Source of the DNA: Bacteroidota bacterium
Lineage (GTDB): Bacteria; Bacteroidota; Ignavibacteria; Ignavibacteriales; Melioribacteraceae
Direction: 5' to 3'
DNA length: 5,696 bases
Assembly: GCA_023381535.1 (NCBI GenBank)
Contig: JAMCSN010000095.1
Span: forward strand, 1 to 5,696
Position 1 is the first letter of the stretch. Every line of letters begins with the position of its first letter. The translations under genes were made by a program, and so were the position numbers. The notes under the pieces are model-generated. The model was not told where the DNA came from. It saw nothing but the letters and a program-made list of their open reading frames with translations, and searched no databases. Below are positions 1-5,696 of this stretch, in pieces.

Positions 1-15
1 GCGTGTCATCGTTAG
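1..15 (+). CDS. Probable 3' end of upstream gene (ActA-like multiheme cytochrome c?), 5' truncated
   Basis: Only four codons and a TAG stop are inside the window; in this frame they read A-C-H-R-stop. Cys-His directly before the terminus would fit the last two residues of a CxxCH heme c site, and the multiheme cytochrome ActA is the gene normally upstream of actB in ACIII operons. The stop is followed one base later by a ribosome binding site for the next gene, which is the spacing seen elsewhere in this operon. The first Cys of the CxxCH motif is outside the window, so the identity is inferred from gene order and four residues. An alternative frame ends at base 28 (R-V-I-V-S-K-G-D-stop) and cannot be excluded. 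Confidence 0.4.
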   Translation, partial: ACHR

Positions 16-16
16 T

Positions 17-24
17 AAAGGAGA
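17..24 (+). promoter_or_regulatory. Ribosome binding site for the small Tat-signal protein
   Basis: The purine-rich AAAGGAGA contains AGGAG at 19-23. It lies 13 bases before the ATG at 37 and touches a possible TTG start at 25. The latter spacing is too short for initiation, so the site supports the ATG at 37, although 13 bases is slightly long. Confidence 0.5.
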
Positions 25-36
25 TTGAATTCAAAG

Positions 37-216
37 ATGTCAAAACAAATTAGCAGAAGAAATTTTTTCGGAACATTTGGTAAAGGTGCTATTGTTGCTG
101 CGGTAGCGGCGTCACTTCCAACAAAATTTATTTCTTCAGTTGATAAAGCTTCAAAGAAAGAAAAAATTAAAATTGCTATTCATCCGTCTGCAGTTAAACG
201 AACAAAGAAGGTTTAG
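37..216 (+). CDS. Small protein with twin-arginine signal, function unknown
   Basis: A 59-residue protein lying between the presumed actA end and actB. I chose the ATG at 37 because the in-frame TTG at 25 abuts the Shine-Dalgarno site. The N-terminus shows a Tat motif, S-R-R-N-F-F at residues 6-11, followed by a short Gly/Ala-rich hydrophobic stretch (about residues 13-27) ending near A-S-L-P, as in Tat signal peptides. The remaining 30 or so residues are Lys-rich with a conserved-looking tail I-A-I-H-P-S-A-V-K-R (about 46-55). There is no Cys, heme site or other cofactor motif. The gene ends two bases before the actB start and so is almost certainly co-transcribed and translationally coupled with it. 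The likely fate is export through Tat or anchoring by the uncleaved signal, perhaps as a small accessory or assembly subunit of the complex; that role is inferred from position only. I do not recognise the family. Confidence 0.75.
   Translation: MSKQISRRNFFGTFGKGAIVAAVAASLPTKFISSVDKASKKEKIKIAIHPSAVKRTKKV
206..211 (+). promoter_or_regulatory. Ribosome binding site for actB
   Basis: AGAAGG lies inside the last codons of the small upstream gene, seven bases before the ATG at 219. It supports that start and couples actB translation to the upstream reading frame. Confidence 0.5.
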
Positions 217-218
217 CG

Positions 219-3200
219 ATGAGCGATTCTCCGAAATCATCTAATAAATTGTGGAAAAGTATTAAAGGTTATAATGATGATCCTGAAGTTTTGAATGCCA
301 AAACGAATGAGTTTATGGAGGGAGTTACAGACGAATTCGATTCTTCCAAACTTTCAGGAATATCCAGAAGAAAATTTTTAGCGATTCTATCTGCATCGGC
401 TGCGCTTACCGCCACCGCGTGTACAGATTACCGTGACAAGGGAGAGATAATCCCTTACAACAAACGTCCCGAAGATGTAATGCCGGGCATTGCAAATTAT
501 TACGCATCGACTTGCAACGGCTGTTCACAGTCGTGTGGAATTTTGGTTAAGACGCGCGAGGGAAGACCAATTAAAATTGACGGCAATCCGGATCATCAGA
601 TCAACGCTGGGAAAATTTGTGCGAAAGGTCAGGCAAGCATTCTAAATCTTTACGATCCCGAACGTTTGACTGATCCATTTGAGCTTAGAAAGAAAACAGA
701 TTGGAAAAGTGTTAATGCCGACATGATAAGCGCGCTCAACGATGCTCAATTAAGTGGAAAAGAAATTTCAATAATTACCGGAGCGATTACTTCTCCCACA
801 ACAAAAAAAGTTTTGAACGATTTTGCAGCAAGGTATCCCAACACGAAAATTTATTCTTATTCGCTGACGAACGATCAACAGAGAAGAAACGCTTGGATGG
901 ATTCTTACGGCACCGATGAGTATCCGGCGATTAAATGGAAAGATGCAGATGTTATTCTTGCTATCGACGCAGACTTTCTTGGAAACGAAGGAAGTTCTAT
1001 CGAAAACATGAGAGAACATACGAAGCGCAGGGAAACGAACGGCAAGACAAACTTTAACCGCTTATACGTTGCAGAAGGCAGAATGAGTGTAACCGGAATG
1101 CTTTCCGATTACAGATTACGCGTTTCGCCCGATTCGCAATATGAATTTGTTATGGCGCTGATTAATGAATTGAATAATCGTGGTTCGGCAATCGCTCTCG
1201 ATGCAAACTCAAAATCAAAATTTGGAAAATATTCGCTTTCGAAATTTGAATCGTTGGTTGGCAAAGATAAATTGAACCATCTTGTTAATGACTTGAATGC
1301 CAATCGTGGCAAAAGCATTGTTTATGCCGGCGATACTTTACCGAAAGAAGTTCATGTAGCCGTGAATCTTCTGAACGAAGTGTTAGGCAATACATCACTC
1401 TATGATTATTCAAATTCATTCAAGTCGTTGGTCAAATATTCTTCAGCAGCGGAAATTTCTCAACTAGTTGATTCGATGAAGAACGGAAAAGTTGGAGTTG
1501 TAATTCATTTCGATTCCAATCCGGTTTTCACTTTGCCGGAAGATTTCGGTTACGCTGGCGCGTTGAAGAAAGTAAAACTTGTTGCATCATTAACCGAAGC
1601 GGAAAATGAATCGTCTGCGGCGGGAAATTATTCTCTTCCTATCAACGACCAGTTGGAAAGTTGGGGAGACGCTTATGTGCGCGGCGGCGTTTATAGTTTG
1701 CAGCAGCCGGTTATATCGCCGATATTCAATACACGTCAGAAAGAAGCAATTCTGTTAACATGGATTGCAGGAAGTTCATCGGCGTTTAACGAAGATATTT
1801 ATCACAACTATTTAATGAATTCATTCAACGCAGATGTTTACTCGAAGGCGAACTCTTTTGCCGATGCAAAAACATTCTGGTATTCAGCATTGAACGATGG
1901 TGTAGTTAAAGTAACAGAAAAAGTTCAGCCGGTTAAATTTAATTTTGCTTCGTTTAACGCGTTGAATGATTTAACTCCTTCAAAAGATTTTGTGGTTCAC
2001 CTCCATGACAATTATTTCATAGGAGACGGAAAATATGCCAACAACGGCTGGTTGCAAGAAATTCCTCACCCAGTCAGCAAAATTACTTGGGATAATTACG
2101 CCGCAGTTTCTCCTTCAACGGCAAAAAGTTTAAAAGTTGACAGCAACGATCTTCTTCAAGTAAAAGTTGGCAGCAGAAGTTTGGCTCTGCCCGCGTTTAT
2201 TCAGCCCGGACTTGCAGATAATTTCATCAGCATAGAATTAGGTTACGGCAGAACGGTGATCGGAGAAGTTGGAAAGGAAGTCGGCTTCAACGCTGTTCCT
2301 CTGATGTCGAAAGATGCTCAGTCATCACCTTACATTTTTACAAATGCTTCCGTTACAAAAGCCGGCGGATCGCACGAGTTGGTTTCAACCCAAGAGCAGC
2401 ATTCACTCGATGATACTTCTTTAAAAGATTTTCATCGAATCAGAAAGATTATTCAAGAAGGCACTTTAAAAAAGTACGAGAAGTATCCGAACTTTTTACA
2501 TGAAGAAAAAGAAAAATTATTCAGCATCACAAATGAAGTTCAATACACCGGCAACAAATGGGCGATGGCGATAGATCTAAATAAATGTACGAACTGCCAA
2601 GTTTGTGTTGCCTCGTGTAACGTTGAAAACAATATTGCCGTCGTTGGTAAAGAGCAGGTAAGTAAAGGGCGAGTGATGCAGTGGATTCGGCTTGACCGCT
2701 ACTACTCAGGCACTCCGGATGAACCGATTGCAAGTAATCAGCCGATGTTATGCCAGCAATGCGACAACGCTCCTTGCGAAAATGTCTGCCCGGTTAATGC
2801 AACCAACCACAGCCCCGACGGATTGAATCAAATGGTTTATAATCGCTGTGTCGGAACAAGATATTGTTCAAACAACTGTCCGTACAAAGTAAGACGGTTC
2901 AATTTTTTCAATTATAGAGATTCCTTCGCCGATTCATATTACGAGAACGATCTCACATCGCTGGTAAATAATCCTGAAGTGACGGTTCGTTCGCGCGGTG
3001 TGATGGAGAAATGTACTTTCTGCATTCAGAGAATTATGGAAGCGAGATCTAATGCTATCCGCGATAACAAACCGTTGAAGGGTTCCGATATTGTTACGGC
3101 ATGTCAGCAAGCATGTCCAACCAATGCAATAACATTTGGCGATGCAAACGATCCTACATCGCCGGTAGCAAAACTTAGAGATCATAATTTATCTTATCAC

Positions 3201-3281
3201 GTACTTGAAGAGTTAAATGTGAAACCGAATGTTACATACATTGCTAAACTTCGAAATACTCATTCGGAGGAAATACTGTGA
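219..3281 (+). CDS. actB: ACIII iron-sulfur subunit ActB (molybdopterin-oxidoreductase-like domain fused to 4-cluster ferredoxin domain)
   Basis: A 1020-residue protein, the usual length for fused ActB. It forms the periplasmic electron wire of alternative complex III, between the quinol-oxidising membrane subunits and the heme subunits. Residues 11-46 are the extended n-region typical of 'Tat-variant' molybdopterin-like proteins; then come S-R-R-K-F-L (49-54), a hydrophobic stretch, and Cys68 (A-T-A-C), a likely lipidation site with a non-ideal lipobox. Domain B1 (about 90-700) has Cys99, 102, 106 and 134 in the C-x2-C-x3-C-x27-C [4Fe-4S] pattern, then [12 protein letters not shown] at 482-485, and a C-terminal molybdopterin-binding-like fold from about 608. 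No Cys occurs between 134 and 790, so there is no Cys Mo ligand, and B1 is probably not catalytic. Domain B2 (about 780-985) has four cluster motifs: C790/793/796/800; C845/848/853/857; C877/T880/C883/C887, where Thr replaces the second Cys and suggests a [3Fe-4S] cluster; and C932/935/962/966. The stop overlaps the actC start. Active enzymes such as SoeA or PsrA are disfavoured by the missing Mo ligand and the B1-B2 fusion. Confidence 0.95.
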   Translation: MSDSPKSSNKLWKSIKGYNDDPEVLNAKTNEFMEGVTDEFDSSKLSGISRRKFLAILSASAALTATACTDYRDKGEIIPYNKRPEDVMPGIANYYASTCNGCSQSCGILVKTREGRPIKIDGNPDHQINAGKICAKGQASILNLYDPERLTDPFELRKKTDWKSVNADMISALNDAQLSGKEISIITGAITSPTTKKVLNDFAARYPNTKIYSYSLTNDQQRRNAWMDSYGTDEYPAIKWKDADVILAIDADFLGNEGSSIENMREHTKRRETNGKTNFNRLYVAEGRMSVTGMLSDYRLRVSPDSQYEFVMALINELNNRGSAIALDANSKSKFGKYSLSKFESLVGKDKLNHLVNDLNANRGKSIVYAGDTLPKEVHVAVNLLNEVLGNTSLYDYSNSFKSLVKYSSAAEISQLVDSMKNGKVGVVIHFDSNPVFTLPEDFGYAGALKKVKLVASLTEAENESSAAGNYSLPINDQLESWGDAYVRGGVYSLQQPVISPIFNTRQKEAILLTWIAGSSSAFNEDIYHNYLMNSFNADVYSKANSFADAKTFWYSALNDGVVKVTEKVQPVKFNFASFNALNDLTPSKDFVVHLHDNYFIGDGKYANNGWLQEIPHPVSKITWDNYAAVSPSTAKSLKVDSNDLLQVKVGSRSLALPAFIQPGLADNFISIELGYGRTVIGEVGKEVGFNAVPLMSKDAQSSPYIFTNASVTKAGGSHELVSTQEQHSLDDTSLKDFHRIRKIIQEGTLKKYEKYPNFLHEEKEKLFSITNEVQYTGNKWAMAIDLNKCTNCQVCVASCNVENNIAVVGKEQVSKGRVMQWIRLDRYYSGTPDEPIASNQPMLCQQCDNAPCENVCPVNATNHSPDGLNQMVYNRCVGTRYCSNNCPYKVRRFNFFNYRDSFADSYYENDLTSLVNNPEVTVRSRGVMEKCTFCIQRIMEARSNAIRDNKPLKGSDIVTACQQACPTNAITFGDANDPTSPVAKLRDHNLSYHVLEELNVKPNVTYIAKLRNTHSEEIL
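3266..3271 (+). promoter_or_regulatory. Ribosome binding site deciding the GTG start of actC
   Basis: A strong GGAGGA lies within the last codons of actB, six bases before the GTG at 3278. It justifies the GTG start and the four-base GTGA overlap with the actB stop, an arrangement that favours translational coupling of the two subunits. Confidence 0.75.
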
Positions 3282-4645
3282 GTACTGTTGACTTAACACA
3301 AGAATTATCGGTTATAGAAGGGAAGCCGCCTTTACGGGAACTTGATGATTTAATTTCAAAACCCATTGATGCCAAGGCAAGCAAAAAGTTTTATATCGCG
3401 CTGACAATTTCCGGCTCGATGCTGTCTCTGCTCGTTATCGGATTGGGATTAACTTTTTACTACGGCATCGGAATGTGGGGAAACAATATTCCCGTGGGCT
3501 GGGCATTCGATATTACGAATTTCGTTTTCTGGGTCGGTATCGGTCACGCTGGAACTTTGATCTCAGCGATTCTTTTCTTGCTGAGACAAAAATGGCGTAC
3601 CGGCATAGCACGCTTCGCAGAAGGCATGACAATTTTTGCAGTAATGACCGCCGGTTTGTTTCCGTTAATACACGTCGGACGTCCGTGGCTTGCAGCTTAT
3701 CTTTTTCCATATCCGAACCAGCACTCGATTTGGGTTAATTTCGATTCGCCTCTTTTGTGGGATGTGTTTGCGGTCTCTACTTATTTCATCGTGTCATTAA
3801 TTTTTTGGTATGTCGGATTGATTCCGGATTTTGCAACTCTTCGCGAAAGAACAAATCACAAAATCAAAAAGATTATTTACTCAATTTTTGGAATGGGCTG
3901 GCGGTTTTCAAACAAACATTGGCAGCACTACGAAATGGTTTATCTTATTCTTGCCGGATTCGCAACGCCGCTAGTTCTTTCGGTTCATACAATTGTAAGC
4001 TTCGATTTTGCCGTTTCAATTCTTCCAGGATGGCATGCAACAATTTTTCCGCCGTACTTTGTTGCCGGCGCCGTCTTCTCCGGATTCGCAATGGTGCAAA
4101 ACGTTTTGATTATTGTCAGAAAGGTTTTCAATTACGAACATATAATTACGTTAGATACGCTTGAGAAGATGAACAAGATTATGCTGCTGACCGGTTCGAT
4201 GGTTGGTTACGCATACGCAATGGAATTTTTTATCGCTTGGTACAGCGGTCTGCCGATTGAGCGATTCACTTTTATTAATAGAGCTTTCGGTCCATACGCA
4301 TGGGCATATTGGATTATGATCTCATGCAATGTGATTTCACCGCAGCTCTTCTGGTCCAGAAAAATTAGGAGAACTATTCCTGTCATGTTTGTGATTGCGA
4401 TATTTGTAAATATCGGAATGTGGTTCGAAAGATTCGTCATCATCGTTTCGTCGTTATCGAGAGACTTCTTACCATCAAGCTGGCATCTTTTCGTCCCGAC
4501 TTACACGGATTTCATGATTCTAATAGGCAGCTTCGGATTTTTCTTCACCTGGCTGTTGTTATTCGCAAAAGCGCTGCCGGTTGTTTCAATGGCAGAAGTT
4601 AAAGCAACTGTTACGGGTTCACAACCTTCGCATGGGGGTCACTGA
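3278..4645 (+). CDS. actC: ACIII quinol-binding membrane subunit ActC (NrfD/PsrC family)
   Basis: A 455-residue polytopic membrane protein of the NrfD/PsrC family that oxidises menaquinol or ubiquinol near the periplasmic face and passes electrons to the Fe-S clusters of ActB. About ten hydrophobic helices are visible, roughly at residues 38-62, 79-103, 114-134, 160-182, 219-240, 256-282, 300-325, 340-360, 367-390 and 410-432, which is the family count and length. Family landmarks include [10 protein letters not shown] (128-137), D-S-P-L-L-W-D (156-162), G-W-R-F-S-N-K-H-W (207-215) and S-V-H-T-I-V-S-F-D (235-243). His132 and Asp162 are 30 residues apart, the same spacing I recall for the His/Asp pair implicated in quinol deprotonation in Rhodothermus marinus ActC; this correspondence is from memory. 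The C-terminus is a short His/Gly-rich soluble tail (S-H-G-G-H). The GTG start overlaps the actB stop, and the stop is two bases before the next gene. The paralogue ActF has the same fold, but position directly after actB and the sequence favour ActC. Confidence 0.95.
   Translation: MSTVDLTQELSVIEGKPPLRELDDLISKPIDAKASKKFYIALTISGSMLSLLVIGLGLTFYYGIGMWGNNIPVGWAFDITNFVFWVGIGHAGTLISAILFLLRQKWRTGIARFAEGMTIFAVMTAGLFPLIHVGRPWLAAYLFPYPNQHSIWVNFDSPLLWDVFAVSTYFIVSLIFWYVGLIPDFATLRERTNHKIKKIIYSIFGMGWRFSNKHWQHYEMVYLILAGFATPLVLSVHTIVSFDFAVSILPGWHATIFPPYFVAGAVFSGFAMVQNVLIIVRKVFNYEHIITLDTLEKMNKIMLLTGSMVGYAYAMEFFIAWYSGLPIERFTFINRAFGPYAWAYWIMISCNVISPQLFWSRKIRRTIPVMFVIAIFVNIGMWFERFVIIVSSLSRDFLPSSWHLFVPTYTDFMILIGSFGFFFTWLLLFAKALPVVSMAEVKATVTGSQPSHGGH
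4634..4639 (+). promoter_or_regulatory. Weak ribosome binding site for actD-actE
   Basis: GGGGGT lies within the last codons of actC, eight bases before the ATG at 4648. It is a poor Shine-Dalgarno match, so initiation here probably relies on coupling to actC translation across the two-base gap. Confidence 0.3.
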
Positions 4646-4647
4646 CG

Positions 4648-5696
4648 ATGAGCGGAAAAATACTATACAGTTATACCGGAATTTTTGATACACCCGATCA
4701 GATTATTCATGCTGCTGAAAAAGCGGTTGAAGAAGGTTACACAAAATACGACGTGAACACTCCGTACCCAGTGCATGGGATGGATAAAGCAATGAAACTC
4801 AAACCATCCAAACTCGGATACTTTGCATTGGTCTTTGGTCTTTCAGGTACGTTGTCTGCGCTGCTTACAATTTGGTGGATGTCGGCGATCAACTATCCAA
4901 TTGTGATTGGAGGCAAGCCGTTGTTTTCATTTCCGGCTTATGTACCGATCATGTTTGAAGTGACGGTTTTGTCTGCTGCGATAATGACTGTGGTGGTGAT
5001 GCTGTTTTTCTTTTTCAAACTTCCGAACAACAGCCATCCGCTTCACGGAACGGTTTACATGAAAAAAGTTTCGGCTGATAAATATGGAATTTCTATACAA
5101 GCCGATGATCCTAAGTTCAGCGAATCGTCAGTGAGAAAATTCTTAGAGAGTGTGCACGCTGCTGAAATCATTCCGATTTACTGGGACGAAGAAGAGATAA
5201 ATCATCAAAACAAAATTTTTGAACCAAAGTTTATTGTGTTCTTAGCCGCAGTTGCGTTGATAACTTCCGGAGTTACTTATTTCTCTTTCAATAAACTTAT
5301 GTATATGGTTCCGTTCAACTGGATGATGGATCAACCGAAACTAAGCGCACAGCAATCAAGTCCGATATTTGCTGACGGCTTTGGTATGCGGCAGCCGGTC
5401 GCCGGAACAGTTGCGCGCGGCTACATGCCGTATCAGTTTACTGGTCAACCGGATTCAGCGGGCAAGACGTTGGTAAATCCGATTCCGGTTTCGAAAGAAT
5501 CTCTCACGCTGGGAAAAACAAAATTTGATATTTATTGCAGTCCGTGTCATGGCTATAATGCCGATGGCGCAAGCCGTTTGCGCGGACAATTTCCAAATCC
5601 GCCGAGTCTTCATTCCGACAAAGTTCGCACTTGGACCGACGGAAGAATTTTTGCAGTTATCACGGAAGGACAAAACATAATGCCGTCATATTCCAG
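4648..5696 (+). CDS. actDE: ActD-ActE fusion: DUF3341 membrane subunit joined to monoheme cytochrome c, 3' truncated
   Basis: One open frame of 349 codons runs to the window edge with no stop. Residues 1 to about 185 are ActD-like (DUF3341): an N-terminal soluble part with Y-T-G-I-F-D-T-P, a conserved-looking P-Y-P-V-H-G-M-D segment (43-50), helix 1 (about 55-80), helix 2 (about 98-123), then a cytoplasmic domain ending in A-A-E-I-I-P-I-Y-W-D-E. ActD is a structural membrane subunit of ACIII without cofactors. A third helix at about 195-213 leads into an ActE-like region: M-D-Q-P-K (227-231), V-A-G-T-V-A-R-G (251-258), the heme c site C297-S-P-C300-H301, and M345-P-S-Y, with Met345 the likely distal heme ligand. 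An N-in start with three helices puts the heme module on the periplasmic side, as required for electron transfer to an oxidase or soluble cytochrome. In the ACIII operons I know, actD and actE are separate genes and ActE begins with a lipoprotein signal; here that signal is replaced by a helix without Cys. About 30-60 more residues are expected beyond the window. Confidence 0.9.
   Translation, partial: MSGKILYSYTGIFDTPDQIIHAAEKAVEEGYTKYDVNTPYPVHGMDKAMKLKPSKLGYFALVFGLSGTLSALLTIWWMSAINYPIVIGGKPLFSFPAYVPIMFEVTVLSAAIMTVVVMLFFFFKLPNNSHPLHGTVYMKKVSADKYGISIQADDPKFSESSVRKFLESVHAAEIIPIYWDEEEINHQNKIFEPKFIVFLAAVALITSGVTYFSFNKLMYMVPFNWMMDQPKLSAQQSSPIFADGFGMRQPVAGTVARGYMPYQFTGQPDSAGKTLVNPIPVSKESLTLGKTKFDIYCSPCHGYNADGASRLRGQFPNPPSLHSDKVRTWTDGRIFAVITEGQNIMPSYS

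Noticed and set aside
2..28. Alternative left-edge frame ending in R-V-I-V-S-K-G-D-stop at 26-28
   Set aside because: It would overlap the ribosome binding site and has no recognisable feature; the frame ending in A-C-H-R at base 15 fits operon order better. It cannot be strictly excluded.
25..36. TTG at 25 as the start of the small Tat-signal protein
   Set aside because: It directly touches the AAAGGAGA ribosome binding site, leaving no spacing. The ATG at 37 gives a normal Tat n-region.
768..3185. Minus-strand open frames at 768-1019, 1109-1318, 2527-2733 and 2934-3185
   Set aside because: All lie antisense to the strongly conserved actB coding sequence, have no recognisable domains and no plausible initiation context.
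219..3281. ActB as an active molybdoenzyme such as formate dehydrogenase, polysulfide reductase or sulfite dehydrogenase
   Set aside because: No Cys Mo ligand, the large domain is fused to the four-cluster domain, and the extended Tat n-region plus neighbouring ActC, ActD and ActE sequences are specific to ACIII.
3475..4164. Open + strand frames at 3475-3738 and 3757-4164
   Set aside because: They are out-of-frame shadows of actC, rich in Arg/Ser/Cys with no domain or ribosome binding site.
4420..4602. Small + strand frame at 4420-4602 inside the end of actC
   Set aside because: It overlaps the last membrane helices of actC in another frame and encodes no recognisable protein.
5180..5225. 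Possible sequencing frameshift joining separate actD and actE genes
   Set aside because: The frame is continuous with good ActD sequence before, a plausible helix across and good ActE sequence after. No ribosome binding site with a nearby start marks a separate actE, so a true fusion is the simpler reading.
5455..5673. Minus-strand open frame at 5455-5673
   Set aside because: It is antisense to the cytochrome c module, whose CxxCH and MPSY motifs show that the + strand is the coding one.

Overview
The window is an internal segment of an operon for alternative complex III (ACIII, Act complex), the quinol:cytochrome c / quinol:electron-acceptor oxidoreductase that replaces the bc1 complex in many Bacteroidota and related bacteria. 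All genes are on the + strand and tightly packed. There is no promoter-sized gap, terminator, RNA gene, mobile element or repeat array. Moderate-to-low GC and the ActB/ActC/ActD/ActE sequence style point to the Bacteroidota/Chlorobi/Ignavibacteria group. That placement is an inference from recalled family resemblance, not from a search.

Layout: (1) Bases 1-15 probably hold the last codons of the upstream gene, ending in A-C-H-R-stop, which would suit the C-terminal heme site of the multiheme cytochrome ActA. (2) 37-216 is a 59-residue protein with a twin-arginine signal and a short basic tail; I do not recognise it. (3) 219-3281 is ActB, a fusion of a molybdopterin-oxidoreductase-like domain (B1) and a four-cluster ferredoxin-like domain (B2), with an extended Tat signal. 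(4) 3278-4645 is ActC, an NrfD-type quinol-site membrane subunit with about ten membrane helices. (5) 4648 to the window end is one continuous reading frame that joins ActD (DUF3341, two helices) to ActE (monoheme cytochrome c) through a third helix. It is cut by the window edge just after the probable heme Met ligand.

Working model: ActC oxidises quinol at the membrane, electrons pass to the Fe-S clusters of ActB-B2 and then to c-type hemes of ActA and the ActE module on the periplasmic side, and finally to a cytochrome c or directly to a terminal oxidase. ActF and oxidase genes would be expected downstream but are outside the window.

Most unusual points: ActB keeps a complete C-x2-C-x3-C-x27-C [4Fe-4S] (FS0) motif in B1, which I recall as missing in the structurally known ACIII enzymes, while having no cysteine at all between residues 134 and 790 and so no cysteine Mo ligand; ActD and ActE are fused, with a helix where ActE normally carries a lipoprotein signal; and a small Tat-signal protein sits between the presumed actA and actB.
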